Source of the DNA: Aureimonas flava
GTDB taxonomy: Bacteria; Pseudomonadota; Alphaproteobacteria; Rhizobiales; Rhizobiaceae
Direction: 5' to 3'
Assembly: GCF_003583935.1 (NCBI RefSeq)
Contig: NZ_QYRN01000001.1
Span: 1-64,000, forward strand
Length of the DNA: 64,000 bases
In this document: piece by piece, positions 19,655 to 28,156 of the stretch
How positions within the stretch are numbered: position 1 is the stretch's first letter
How the letters are laid out: the number at the start of each line of letters is the position of its first letter
Position numbers and translations under genes: made by a program
Notes under the pieces: model-generated
What the model saw: the letters and a program-made list of their open reading frames with translations, nothing else
The model's database searches: none
Told to the model about the DNA's origin: nothing

Positions 19655-21625
19655 TCAGTTGGCCTGCGAGGTTTCCACCGGCTTCACCAGCGCGGTGATG
19701 CGGCGCAGCGTGACGCGCCGGTTCTCGCGGTTGGCTTCTTGGGTATCCACCTTCAGGTCTTCCTCGCCGTAGCCCTGGGTCACGAGATTCTCGGGCGGGA
19801 TCTCGAAATACTCCGTGAGGGCGGAGGCGACGGCTTCGGCACGGCGGTCCGACAGGGCAAGGTTCGCCACGTTGCTGCCCACGGCGTCCGTGTGGCCCTC
19901 CAGAAGGAAGACCTCGCCGGGGTTCCTGTCGACAACGCGTTTCACCGCGTCCGCCAGGGCCTGGAGGTTGTCGACTTCGCCCTGCTCGATCTCGGCCGAC
20001 CCGAAGGCGAAGTTGATCGTGTTGAGGTCGATCCGGCGCACCTTGTCGCGGATGCGCGGGCTGCGGCGAACCTCGTTGAGCGAGTAGATCCGCTCCACCG
20101 TCTCGACCGGCGGGGCCACGAGCGTGTCGTAGTAGAGCTGCTCGTCGGGCGCCGAGACGTCGACGATGTAGCGGTCCCGGGGGATCTCCAGCCGGAGGGG
20201 CGGCAGATCCGCACCGGCGTCGTAGTAGTAGTCCGGCCGCTGGTCGTCCTCCGCATAGGGGTCGTAGAACAGGACCGTCTCGCGGCCGTCCGGCGCGATC
20301 CGCGAACGCTGGATCACGTCGCCGTACTCGTTCTCGATCGTGACGACCTGAACGCCGTTGGGACGGGTGATGACCTGACGCGTCAGCCCCCGCGGAAGCT
20401 GCTCGTAGTAGACCTCGCGCGAATTGCCCACCAGCCGGTCGCTGTCGTCCGAACGGATGAAGTAGGCCGCCGCGGCACCGGCCGCCGCGCCCGCGATGCC
20501 GGCGCCGACCAGCGAGAGGATATCGCGGTCACCGACGCGCTGGACCACTTCCACGTTGTTGGGCAGCACCGCCTGCGGGGCCGCCTCGAGACGCTGTCCC
20601 CGCTCGGAGGTGATCGGGCGAACCTCGACCGGCGCGGCAAGCTGCTGGACGCGCGCGTCGCTGGACGCCACGCCGCCCTCGGGCACGGGCGCGGTCTGGA
20701 TGTCGGCCGCGACCGGTTGCGGGGTCTCGGCCGGCGGGGGCGCCACGGCGCCCGACTGCTGGGCCGGGGCTGCGCCGGGAGCGGGCTGCTCCGGTGCCGT
20801 ACCCGGTGGCGGCGTCGGAACCGCACCGGCCGGAGCGGGCGGGGAGGGCGGCGTGCCGGGTGCCACGGGAGCGCCGCCCGGCGCGCGCAGGGCCGGGTCG
20901 GTCGGCGCCGTGGGCGGGGCGGTGGGTGCGGCCGGGGTTCCGCCGGGTGCCGGAGGCTCGGCTCCGGGAGCGGGTGGCGTCGCCGGTGCGGCATCGGGCG
21001 CCGGCGCGGGGGGCGCGGCGGGCGTCTCGCCGGCTCCGGCCGGAGGCTCCGGCGGCGTCGCGGCGGCAGGCGGGGCCGGAGGCGGCTCCGCGGCCGGGGC
21101 GGTCGGAGCCGCGGGCGCTTCCGGCGCGGTCTCTCCGGCGGCGGGCGAACTCGAGCCGTTCGACAGGTCGTTCTGCGTGCCGGCGTCTTCCGGCAGCTCG
21201 GCGGGGTTGCCCTCCGGGGCGTCGACCGGCGGGCCGCTGTCCGGCGCGGCCTGCACCGGTGCGGCGGGCGGTTCGGGCGCAGGCGCAGGCGCGGGTTCCG
21301 GAGCCGGGGCGGGCGGCGGCGCCTCAGGTTCGGGCGCCGGTGCCGGCTCGGGCGCGGCGGCGGGAGGCTCGGCCGGCGCTTCGGGCTCCGGGGCCGGCGC
21401 AGGGGCGGCTTCCGGCTCCGGCGCGGGGGCCGCCTCCGGTTCCGGGGCGGGCGGTGCTTCGGGCGCGGGCGCGCGCTCGGCCGGAACCTCCGGCGGCGCG
21501 TCCTGGATCAGCGGCGGCGGGGTGTCCGATTCCTGCGCAAGGGCGGACAGCGGACCCGTCATCGCCGTGGAGGCGGCAAGCGCCGTCACCGTCAGCAGGC
21601 GTCCCGTTCGCTTCAGATTCATCAT
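19655..21625 (-). CDS. OmpA-family outer-membrane/peptidoglycan protein with a long Pro/Ala/Glu-rich region
   Basis: This 656-residue secreted protein has a signal peptide (GRLLTVTALAASTAMTGPLSALA). About 300 residues dominated by Pro, Ala, Glu and Gly in PEPEAAPAP-like repeats follow. A short hydrophobic stretch (IAGAAAGAAAAYFI) and a C-terminal OmpA peptidoglycan-binding domain complete it; that domain contains INFAFGSAEIEQGE, LLEGHTDAVGSN and LSDRRAEAVASAL. The low-complexity part probably spans the periplasm or the cell wall. The ATG at 21625 has GAGAAGG upstream; a second ATG follows directly at 21622. Confidence 0.85.
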   Translation of the reverse strand: MMNLKRTGRLLTVTALAASTAMTGPLSALAQESDTPPPLIQDAPPEVPAERAPAPEAPPAPEPEAAPAPEPEAAPAPAPEPEAPAEPPAAAPEPAPAPEPEAPPPAPAPEPAPAPAPEPPAAPVQAAPDSGPPVDAPEGNPAELPEDAGTQNDLSNGSSSPAAGETAPEAPAAPTAPAAEPPPAPPAAATPPEPPAGAGETPAAPPAPAPDAAPATPPAPGAEPPAPGGTPAAPTAPPTAPTDPALRAPGGAPVAPGTPPSPPAPAGAVPTPPPGTAPEQPAPGAAPAQQSGAVAPPPAETPQPVAADIQTAPVPEGGVASSDARVQQLAAPVEVRPITSERGQRLEAAPQAVLPNNVEVVQRVGDRDILSLVGAGIAGAAAGAAAAYFIRSDDSDRLVGNSREVYYEQLPRGLTRQVITRPNGVQVVTIENEYGDVIQRSRIAPDGRETVLFYDPYAEDDQRPDYYYDAGADLPPLRLEIPRDRYIVDVSAPDEQLYYDTLVAPPVETVERIYSLNEVRRSPRIRDKVRRIDLNTINFAFGSAEIEQGEVDNLQALADAVKRVVDRNPGEVFLLEGHTDAVGSNVANLALSDRRAEAVASALTEYFEIPPENLVTQGYGEEDLKVDTQEANRENRRVTLRRITALVKPVETSQAN

Positions 21626-21864
21626 CGATCGGCCTTCTCGTTGCGTCCCTTGCCTTTGCCGGCCGGCCGACGTCCCAGAACGACGCTGGGACGAGCGGAG
21701 CCGTAGAGCGGCAAACTAGGCCGGGTCGCGCGCAAGGGAATGAAGTCGGTCGCGCGCAAACGGTAAGAACCGATAAGTGATGGGTTCCGGATTCGCAGCC
21801 AAGGCGCTCGTTTCGCTCGCCGATCCGGCGAAGGCTGGCCTAGGTCGATCGGAGAAGGCGTCGT

Positions 21865-22989
21865 TCAGACGAGGCCGCCGGGCTGCGCGCCGTCCTGCGC
21901 GCGCCAGTCGTAGAGCCAGGCGAGATCGCGACGAAGCGAGGCGGGCGAGCGCGCCGCAAGGGCGAGGTCGCGGGCGTAGGAAAGCGGGCGCGGCAGGTGG
22001 TAGACGCGGCGATGGAACGCCACGCGGCTCAGCACCCGGCGCAGGCGCGGCGCCCGCAGCGCCTCGTATCGTTCCAGCGCCGCCCCCCGGTCGCCCGCGC
22101 CGGCGAGGCAGGCCGCCAGCACGAAGGCGTCCTCGATCGCCATCGCGGCGCCCTGCGCGGCGTAGGGAAGCATGGCATGCGCGGCATCGCCGACGAAGGC
22201 GACGGGAAGGGCCGAGCCCGCCCGCCAACGCGGCTCCACCTCGAGAAGCGGCCATGAGCCGAGAGGGCGGCCTTCGGCAAGGCAGGACACCAGGCGCGGA
22301 TCCCAGCGCGCGACCGGTCCCAGCGTCGGATCGCCGTCCGGCACGATCACCACGAGGTTCTGCGCGCCCGCCGCGTCGATCCGGTAGCGCACGGCATGGC
22401 GCCGCGATCCGAGCCAAGCCTCGATCGCGGCCGTCGGCGGATCGGCCGTTGCGGCAAAGCGCAGCGCCGTCGCGCCGGCGGCCTTGGGCGGAGGAAAGCC
22501 GAGGAGCCTCGCGGTCTCGGAGCGCACGCCGTCGGCCGCGACCAGGAGCTCGGCCTCGTCCTGGATGGGGCCGGCGAACTCTGCGCGAACGCGCGTCGGC
22601 TCTCCCGAGAGGGCGACGAGCGGCTGGCCGAGATGGAGCGAGACCGCCGGCACCGCCTCCACGGCGTCCAGGAGCACGCGCTGGAGGGCGGCCCGGTGAA
22701 GCACACGGTAGCCCCGTCCGTCCGAGCTCGACACCGGCACGGAGGCGATCCGTCGGCCGGTCGGTCCGTCGCGCAGCAGCACGCTGTCGGCCGAGACGCC
22801 GACGTTGCCCACCGCGACGCCGAGCCGATCCAGGACGTCGAGGGCATTGGGCGAAAGCTGGATGCCGGCGCCCACCGTTTCGAGGCGCGCCGCGCGCTCG
22901 TGGATGCGGACCGTCCAGCCGCGACGCGCCAGAGCCAGCGCGGCGGTCAGCCCCGCGATGCCCGCGCCTGCAACGATGGCGCTCGGCAC
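21865..22989 (-). CDS. FAD-dependent aromatic hydroxylase-like monooxygenase
   Basis: This 374-residue flavoprotein has the FAD Rossmann motif VAGAGIAGLTAAL at its N-terminus and the second flavin motif FVGDAAHAMLPYAAQGAAMAIEDA. These are features of salicylate or 3-hydroxybenzoate hydroxylase-like enzymes. The start is GTG at 22989, the codon that leaves a normal short N-terminus. It ends 240 bp from ompA and begins 14 bp after the zinc-finger gene. The natural substrate is not evident. Confidence 0.82.
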   Translation of the reverse strand: MPSAIVAGAGIAGLTAALALARRGWTVRIHERAARLETVGAGIQLSPNALDVLDRLGVAVGNVGVSADSVLLRDGPTGRRIASVPVSSSDGRGYRVLHRAALQRVLLDAVEAVPAVSLHLGQPLVALSGEPTRVRAEFAGPIQDEAELLVAADGVRSETARLLGFPPPKAAGATALRFAATADPPTAAIEAWLGSRRHAVRYRIDAAGAQNLVVIVPDGDPTLGPVARWDPRLVSCLAEGRPLGSWPLLEVEPRWRAGSALPVAFVGDAAHAMLPYAAQGAAMAIEDAFVLAACLAGAGDRGAALERYEALRAPRLRRVLSRVAFHRRVYHLPRPLSYARDLALAARSPASLRRDLAWLYDWRAQDGAQPGGLV

Positions 22990-23002
22990 GCCTGCGGTCG
23001 GA

Positions 23003-23248
23003 TCAGGCCGCGCGGGTGCGGTAGAGGCAGCCCGGCGGCACGCTCTCGTCGCGCTTCAGCGCGGTGTTCAGCTTGTAGAGCGTCGAGCAGTAGGGGCAGA
23101 CCTTCTCGCCCTCGTCGCCCATGTCGAGGAACACGTGCGGGTGGTCGTAGGGAGGCGTCGCGCCCACGCACATGAACTCGGCGACGCCGATCTCGATCAC
23201 CGCATGGCCCCCGTCGTTCTGGAAGTGGGGGGTTCCGTAGTCGGCCAT
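23003..23248 (-). CDS. zinc-finger (zf-CHCC, NDUFS6-like) protein
   Basis: This 81-residue protein carries a CPYCSTLYKL block with Cys51 and Cys54, preceded by Cys27 and His36/His38. That matches the CHCC zinc site of the small complex I-associated NDUFS6/zf-CHCC family. It may assist respiratory complex I or an iron-sulfur enzyme. Short spacing (14 bp) to the monooxygenase gene suggests cotranscription. Confidence 0.85.
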   Translation of the reverse strand: MADYGTPHFQNDGGHAVIEIGVAEFMCVGATPPYDHPHVFLDMGDEGEKVCPYCSTLYKLNTALKRDESVPPGCLYRTRAA

Positions 23249-23380
23249 CCTGCCGTCTCCATTCGCTCAACTCGAAGCGGGCGGAACTTATCGACCCTCG
23301 GTCAAAAAGAACAGGGTGGTTCTGGCGCCCGACTTCGCGCTATCGGGGACCCGATGTCCCCAAGCGGAGCGGCGTGCCCG

Positions 23381-24154
23381 ATGCCCGAGTTCCAGAACGA
23401 TGGCCTGCGCCTCGACTACCTCGACGAAGGGGAGGCGTCGGCGCCCGCCATCGTGCTGGTGCACGGCTTCGCTTCCAACATGCGGGTGAACTGGATCGAC
23501 CCGGGCTGGGTCGACACGCTGACGCGCGCTGGCTACCGCGTGCTCGCCTTCGACCACCGCGGCCATGGCGGCAGCGACAAGCCGCACGACGCGGCCGCCT
23601 ACACGCCCGAAGCCATGGTGGGAGATCTCGTGGCCCTGATGGACTGGCTCGAAGTCGAGCGCGCTGCCCTCTTCGGCTATTCCATGGGGGCGCGCGTGTC
23701 CGCCTTCGCGGGACGTCTTCATCCCGAACGGTTTCCGCTCCTCGTGTTCGGCGGGCTCGGGATCGGCCTGGTGGAGGGCGTCGGTGACTGGGATCCGATC
23801 GCCGAGGCGCTTCTCGCGCCCTCGCTGGATGACGTGACGCACGAGCGCGGCCGCATGTTCCGCAGCTTCGCGGACCGGACCGGCAGCGACCGGCTCGCGC
23901 TGGCCGCCTGCATCGCCACCTCGCGCCGCGAGCTGACCGAGGCGCAGGTCGGCACCCTCGCCCAGCCGACGCTGATCGGCGTCGGCACGCGCGACGACAT
24001 CGCCGGCTCGCCCGAGCGGCTCGGCGCGTTGATGCGCGATGCGGAGGTCTTCGAGATCGTGAACCGCGACCACATGCTGGCCGTCGGCGATCGGACCTTC
24101 AAGGCCGCCGTTCTCGACTTCCTCGCCCGGCACCGGGATGCCCTGGCCGGCTGA
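23381..24154 (+). CDS. alpha/beta hydrolase
   Basis: This 257-residue alpha/beta hydrolase has the oxyanion-hole segment IVLVHGFAS, the nucleophile elbow GYSMG with Ser101, a late acidic GTRDDIAG segment and the catalytic His in NRDHMLAVG. The ATG at 23381 (MPEFQNDG) is preferred on family alignment; ATG at 23354 would add nine residues. The substrate is unknown. It is divergent from the zinc-finger gene. Confidence 0.82.
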   Translation: MPEFQNDGLRLDYLDEGEASAPAIVLVHGFASNMRVNWIDPGWVDTLTRAGYRVLAFDHRGHGGSDKPHDAAAYTPEAMVGDLVALMDWLEVERAALFGYSMGARVSAFAGRLHPERFPLLVFGGLGIGLVEGVGDWDPIAEALLAPSLDDVTHERGRMFRSFADRTGSDRLALAACIATSRRELTEAQVGTLAQPTLIGVGTRDDIAGSPERLGALMRDAEVFEIVNRDHMLAVGDRTFKAAVLDFLARHRDALAG

Positions 24155-24325
24155 GGTCTTTCGGGGAGCATTTGCAAACCCGGCGCGTTCGGCTAGACGC
24201 TGCGGCGACCCTTCGGTCCGATCGCGGAGCGGGGGAGCCTTTCACAGGGCGGGCTGGTGAAGCGCGTCGACGTGCTTATGTTTCACCGAAGGCGCGGAAC
24301 CCGAGCGAACGAAGGCAGGATCACC

Positions 24326-25147
24326 ATGACCGTCTTGATGAAGGCCGCGACCGAGCGCGTGCAGGCGGTGGACCCGATCTGGGCCCGCGCGCGAGACGAG
24401 GCGCTGACCGCCAGCGAGCGCGAGCCCGCGCTCAGCGGCTTCCTCTATGCTGCGGTGCTCAACCACCGCACGCTGGAGGCGGCGATCGCCCATCGGATCG
24501 GCCAGCGGCTCGACCATGCCGACCTGCCTGCCTGCCACATCGAGCAGGCCTTCGCCGAGATGAACGCCTCGCGGCCCGAATGGGGAGGGATCGTGCGCAC
24601 CGATCTCCAGGCCGTGTTCGACCGCGACCCCGCCTGCGAGCGGATGATCGAGCCCCTCCTGTACTTCAAGGGCTTCCACGCCATCCAGACCCACCGGCTG
24701 GCCCACTGGCTCTGGAACGAGGGGCGGCGCGACTTCGCACTCTACCTCCAGTCGCGCTCCTCGTCCGTGTTCCAGACCGACATCCATCCCGCCTCGCGCA
24801 TGGGACGGGGCATCTTCCTCGACCACGCCACCGGGCTGGTGGTCGGCTTCACGGCGACGATCGGCGACAATGTCTCGATCCTGCAGGACGTGACGCTCGG
24901 CGGCACCGGCAAGGAGTTCGGCGACCGGCATCCCAAGATCGGCAACGGCGTCCTGATTGGCGCTGGGGCGAAGATCCTCGGCAACATCAAGGTCGGCGAC
25001 TGCTCCAAGATCGCCTCCGGCTCCGTGGTGCTCGCCGAAGTCCCGCCCAACTCGACGGTTGCGGGCGTTCCAGCGCGCATCGTCGGCAGTTCCGGTTGCG
25101 CCGAACCGGCGCGTGCCATGGACCAGAACTTTTCCCGCGACGACTGA
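24326..25147 (+). CDS. cysE: serine O-acetyltransferase
   Basis: This 273-residue enzyme makes O-acetylserine from serine and acetyl-CoA, the committed step of cysteine synthesis. The helical N-terminal domain is followed by YFKGFHAIQTHRLAHWLW and hexapeptide repeats with DIHPASRMGRGIFLDHATG and IGAGAKILGNIKVG. The ATG at 24326 has an AGGA site; upstream in-frame codons are not needed by the family. Confidence 0.94.
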   Translation: MTVLMKAATERVQAVDPIWARARDEALTASEREPALSGFLYAAVLNHRTLEAAIAHRIGQRLDHADLPACHIEQAFAEMNASRPEWGGIVRTDLQAVFDRDPACERMIEPLLYFKGFHAIQTHRLAHWLWNEGRRDFALYLQSRSSSVFQTDIHPASRMGRGIFLDHATGLVVGFTATIGDNVSILQDVTLGGTGKEFGDRHPKIGNGVLIGAGAKILGNIKVGDCSKIASGSVVLAEVPPNSTVAGVPARIVGSSGCAEPARAMDQNFSRDD

Positions 25148-25223
25148 GCGCGGACCATCCGTTCGGCCGTCCCGGCCGTTGTACCCCCTCGACGCGCAGG
25201 ACGCGCCCAAGGAGACTGACCTC

Positions 25224-25433
25224 GTGAAGCCCGACGAAATCCGCAAGCTCGAAGCCTACCTGAACCGCACCTTCAAGACGTCCGGCGTCCAAGTGAAGGC
25301 GATGCCGCGCAAGAAGGATACGGCCGAGGTCTATGTCGGCGAGGACTTCATCGGAACGGTCGGCAAGGATACGGAGGAGGGCGAGACCTCCTACCACGTC
25401 ACCATCACGGTGCTCGACATCGACCTCGACTGA
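25224..25433 (+). CDS. DUF3126 family protein
   Basis: This 69-residue protein matches the small DUF3126 family seen in alphaproteobacteria (EIRKLEAYLNRTF, then EVYVGEDFIGTVGKD and SYHVTITVLDIDLD). The GTG at 25224 is preceded by an ideal AAGGAG ribosome-binding site, which settles the start. It lies 76 bp after cysE, an association that is frequent in this order. Function unknown. Confidence 0.85.
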   Translation: MKPDEIRKLEAYLNRTFKTSGVQVKAMPRKKDTAEVYVGEDFIGTVGKDTEEGETSYHVTITVLDIDLD

Positions 25434-25465
25434 CATTGGCCGAACGGCGGCCATCCCGACGCGAA

Positions 25466-25498
25466 CGAAGAAGGCCGGCTCGAAGCCGGCCTTTTTCG
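25466..25498. terminator. bidirectional rho-independent terminator
   Basis: The core stem is AAGGCCGGC with its complement around a 5-nt TCGAA loop. It extends outward to about 14 bp and includes a run of five T on the plus strand. It lies between the convergent DUF3126 and BTLCP genes. Confidence 0.88.
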
Positions 25499-25515
25499 TT
25501 CGGAGGCTTGGGCGA

Positions 25516-26133
25516 TCAGCGCACGCTGCCGACCAGCATGTCCCGTCCGTCCTCGATCGCCACCCACTTGGCGGAATTCTGCTCGGACTGGCGCTTCAGA
25601 AACTTGTAGGGCGTCAGGGTCCAGTCGAGGGCGCGCTTGTCGAGATTGTCGAGGACGATGTCGCCGCGATCCGTGCGCACGGTCAGCACCGCGTGACCCT
25701 CGCCGTTCGGCTGGCGTACCACGGTCATGAGCAGCGCCGAGCGCGGGAAACCCTCGCGCTCCAGCATGTACTGCTTCAGCAGCGCGAAATCCTCGCAGTC
25801 GCCCTCGATCGACGGATAGGACCAGAGTTCGGCGACGCCGTGCATCTCCATGTCGGTGCGCGGGATGATGCCCTCGTTCACCGTGTTGTTGACCTCCACG
25901 ATCGCCTGCCACGTTCGGTCCGAGATCTGGATGATCCCGACGCTCGCGTTGGGGCCGCAGGTGTCCGGGTAGGACTTGCAGAACTCGAAGTGCCCGATCG
26001 GCTGGGACGTCGGGCCGCGCAGCCTCATCCCGGCATCGGCCGCGCCTGCATAGAACAGGCCGAGGGTCAGGATAGTGACGACGGAGAGGAGGCGGTTGCT
26101 GAGCTGCACTTTCGGTCTCCAGCGGTGACGCAC
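25516..26133 (-). CDS. BTLCP family transglutaminase-like cysteine peptidase
   Basis: This 205-residue exported protein has a signal peptide (RLLSVVTILTLGLFYAGAADA) and the catalytic set of bacterial transglutaminase-like cysteine proteinases: Cys in GDCEDFALLKQYML, His in GEGHAVLTV and Asp in VLDNLDKR. LapG belongs to the same superfamily. The start is GTG at 26133. No LapD-like partner is encoded nearby, so a biofilm role is only a possibility. Confidence 0.85.
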   Translation of the reverse strand: MRHRWRPKVQLSNRLLSVVTILTLGLFYAGAADAGMRLRGPTSQPIGHFEFCKSYPDTCGPNASVGIIQISDRTWQAIVEVNNTVNEGIIPRTDMEMHGVAELWSYPSIEGDCEDFALLKQYMLEREGFPRSALLMTVVRQPNGEGHAVLTVRTDRGDIVLDNLDKRALDWTLTPYKFLKRQSEQNSAKWVAIEDGRDMLVGSVR

Positions 26134-26201
26134 GCACAGTCGCAGACCGGATTTACTTGAAATCCAAACGCCGGATATGAATTTTCTTAAACTGATCCTC
26201 G

Positions 26202-26240
26202 AATTGTTCAGATCTCTTGCTTGCGCGGATCTGAAGAATT
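26202..26240. repeat. 13-bp imperfect inverted repeat in an AT-rich island
   Basis: AATTGTTCAGATC at 26202-26214 faces GATCTGAAGAATT at 26228-26240. Twelve of 13 pairs match (one G-G mismatch), with a 13-nt spacer. No T-run follows on either strand, so it is not a typical terminator. It could be an operator or the fold of a small RNA. Confidence 0.6.
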
Positions 26241-26464
26241 GCCCTTAAAATGTCGTTCCACCGGGCAATGCTTCGGTAAGCATGGCCGGCGAGCGTCCAC
26301 GAAGGTGAAGGCGGAAGGGGGCGGCGGCCCGCCGCGCGGGGCGCGGGGCAGCCAGGCGTTAACGCCGCGGCGGCCGAAAGGTTAAGGCCGGGGAGGGGGC
26401 TCGATCGAAGGGTACGGAACACGCTTGCCACACTCCTTAAGAAAGGATGAGCAAGACCCTAACG

Positions 26465-26484
26465 GCGGCGCGCATAGGCGCCGC
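26465..26484 (-). terminator. possible terminator downstream of the PilZ gene
   Basis: A 7-bp GCGGCGC/GCGCCGC stem with a 6-nt loop lies 65-84 bp past the PilZ stop. On the minus strand a modestly T-rich tail follows. The stem is GC-rich but short, so this is tentative. Confidence 0.4.
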
Positions 26485-26507
26485 GGGGCCGTCGAGAACG
26501 GTCCCCG

Positions 26508-26516
26508 TTATCCACA
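26508..26516 (+). promoter_or_regulatory. consensus DnaA box (single)
   Basis: TTATCCACA matches the consensus DnaA-binding 9-mer exactly. Only one copy is seen and no dnaA, hemE or parAB gene is nearby. It could titrate DnaA or regulate a flanking gene, or be a chance match. Confidence 0.4.
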
Positions 26517-26548
26517 GGTTTGTGATGGTCGAGAGTGGGCGCCGGCGG

Positions 26549-27154
26549 TCAGCCGAGGTGATCGAGCAGCGATTCGCTGGTCTGGAGCGCGGAGAACTCG
26601 ATCGCGACGCCGTCCTCGAGCTGGCGCACAACCCGGCCGGACATGGTCCCGAGCGTGAGCCGGGAGCCGATCGCCGGGCGTACGGCGCACACGACGGCGG
26701 CGCCGGAAAGCGACAGGTCGTTGATGCGGACCTCGTAGCCGCGCCCGTCCTCCAGCACCATGCGGATGATCGGGTTGCGCGGCTGGATGCGCTCGTGCCG
26801 GCGATCTTCGGGCAGCGACAGCTCGGCGCGGTTGGCCATCCACATGAGCTGCGCCGCCAGCTTCTCCCGCTTGCGTTCCGTCGCATTGAGCACGAGGGCG
26901 AAGCCGCCGGCGAAACGGCGGGCGACGGTGCCTTCGAGGCGGCCGACCTGATCGGCGTAGAGGATCACGCGCTCGCCGCTGGCAGGCTCGACCGGCGACA
27001 CCACGGCGACGTCGCCCGGCGACATGTTGTCGATGCGGCAGGGGTATTCGCGCTGGTCCTCGAGCATGAACCGCCCGAGAAGGTCGATCGAGACGCGCTT
27101 GAAGTGGCGGCGGTCTTCCGTCACGGCAGGGGTCTTGGGCAGGGTGTTGAGCAT
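26549..27154 (-). CDS. PilZ protein with two PilZ-like domains
   Basis: This 201-residue protein appears to contain two PilZ units. The second has both c-di-GMP-binding motifs: RRHER (RxxxR) and NDLSLSGA (D/NxSxxG). The first has RHFKR but a changed second motif (DNMSPGDV), so it may not bind the nucleotide. Such proteins usually couple c-di-GMP to motility or exopolysaccharide control. The ATG at 27154 is the only sensible start. Confidence 0.82.
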   Translation of the reverse strand: MLNTLPKTPAVTEDRRHFKRVSIDLLGRFMLEDQREYPCRIDNMSPGDVAVVSPVEPASGERVILYADQVGRLEGTVARRFAGGFALVLNATERKREKLAAQLMWMANRAELSLPEDRRHERIQPRNPIIRMVLEDGRGYEVRINDLSLSGAAVVCAVRPAIGSRLTLGTMSGRVVRQLEDGVAIEFSALQTSESLLDHLG

Positions 27155-27352
27155 GATGTCGGCCCGCGTCTCTCGTTTCCAACTGATAAGCGATGAGGCT
27201 TAACAAGCGGTTGTACCGGGCGCGGCCGTGAAAGCCCTCGGGAACCATTCGGGGCGACCCGCGAGATCTTTCCCACGCGCGCCGACGGGGAAGGGATGCA
27301 TTGCCCCGGCCGCCGCGAGCGATACAACGGCACTGCCATATGGAGTTCAGCC

Positions 27353-28090
27353 GTGTCCCTCGACCATCGCCCGCCGCCCTCCGATCTCCCGCCGCCGCGC
27401 CAGCCTGCCTTCAACGTGCCGGGCATCGTGCTCGGGCTGCTGGCGGCGCTCGCTTTCGCACACTGGGTGCGGGTGGACTGGCTGGACGACTGGCAGGGCG
27501 GTTGGGCGCTGCTGAACCTGTCCTTCCTGGCGGGCTGCTACGGCTCCTCGGACGAGGTGTGCCTTCTGCGCGCGCCGTTCGCGCCCTGGACCTCGCCCGT
27601 CACGCACGCCTTCCTGCACGGCGACTGGATGCATCTGGCGACCAACGCGATGTGGCTCTTGGCCTTCGGCACCCCGGTCGCGCGGCGGCTGGGGCCCGGG
27701 CGCTTCCTGATCTTCTGCGCGGCGGGCGCGGTGGCCGGCGCGGCGATGTTCTACGTCATGAACACCCACCTCATCCAGCCGATGATCGGGGCGTCGGGCG
27801 TGGTGTCGGCGCTGATGGGCGGGGCGGCGCGTTTCGCGCTCGGTTCGATGGGGCGGGGCGACATCGCCTATGCGCCGTTGCTGTCTATCCCGAGAAGCCT
27901 GTCCGATCGGACCGTCGTGTTCTTCGTGATCGTCTTCTTCGCCACCAACCTCGCGCTCGGCTCGGGGGCCGGGATGGTGTTCGGCGCTGGCGGCGCGATC
28001 GCCTGGGAAGCGCATGTCGGCGGCTTCCTGTTCGGCTTCCTGTGCTTCTCGGCCTTCGACCCGCGGCGACAGCATCCCGTCGGCGTCTGA
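27353..28090 (+). CDS. rhomboid family intramembrane serine protease
   Basis: This 245-residue polytopic protein has the rhomboid catalytic residues: Ser148 in GASGVVSA and His221 in AHVGGFLFG. It also has the conserved HGDWMHLATN loop with His94 and Asn98. The GTG at 27353 has GGAG at good spacing; ATG at 27296, with AAGGG upstream, would add 19 non-conserved residues. Substrates are unknown. Confidence 0.85.
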   Translation: MSLDHRPPPSDLPPPRQPAFNVPGIVLGLLAALAFAHWVRVDWLDDWQGGWALLNLSFLAGCYGSSDEVCLLRAPFAPWTSPVTHAFLHGDWMHLATNAMWLLAFGTPVARRLGPGRFLIFCAAGAVAGAAMFYVMNTHLIQPMIGASGVVSALMGGAARFALGSMGRGDIAYAPLLSIPRSLSDRTVVFFVIVFFATNLALGSGAGMVFGAGGAIAWEAHVGGFLFGFLCFSAFDPRRQHPVGV

Positions 28091-28156
28091 GACCCGGTTG
28101 CGAAGCCGCCGGCTTCGTCGCACCATGATCGCGGACAACGGTGGAAGGAGGCCATC

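Larger units (their letters stand above)
26134..26548. other. long intergenic region with an AT-rich island and hairpins
   Basis: This 415-bp gap between the PilZ and BTLCP genes has no convincing gene. Its left third (about 26150-26260) is much richer in A+T than the surroundings and contains a long inverted repeat. A second hairpin, ATGCTT-CGGT-AAGCAT, is at 26268-26283. The right part holds a possible terminator and a consensus DnaA box. Confidence 0.6.

Noticed and set aside
19646-21706. 686-codon open frame on the plus strand opposite the OmpA gene
   Set aside because: The Gly/Arg-rich sequence is the mirror of the Pro/Ala-rich OmpA repeats; no domain or ribosome-binding site supports it.
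23003-23400. Similar FQNDG peptide at the start of the zinc-finger protein and of the divergent hydrolase
   Set aside because: Only five residues are shared and the rest of the two proteins is unrelated, so it is taken as coincidence.
26153-26431. 92-codon open frame on the minus strand in the long intergenic region
   Set aside because: No family pattern, no ribosome-binding site, and it crosses the AT-rich inverted repeat; treated as non-coding.
26508-26516. Chromosomal origin of replication at the DnaA box
   Set aside because: Only one DnaA box and none of the usual alphaproteobacterial origin neighbours are present.
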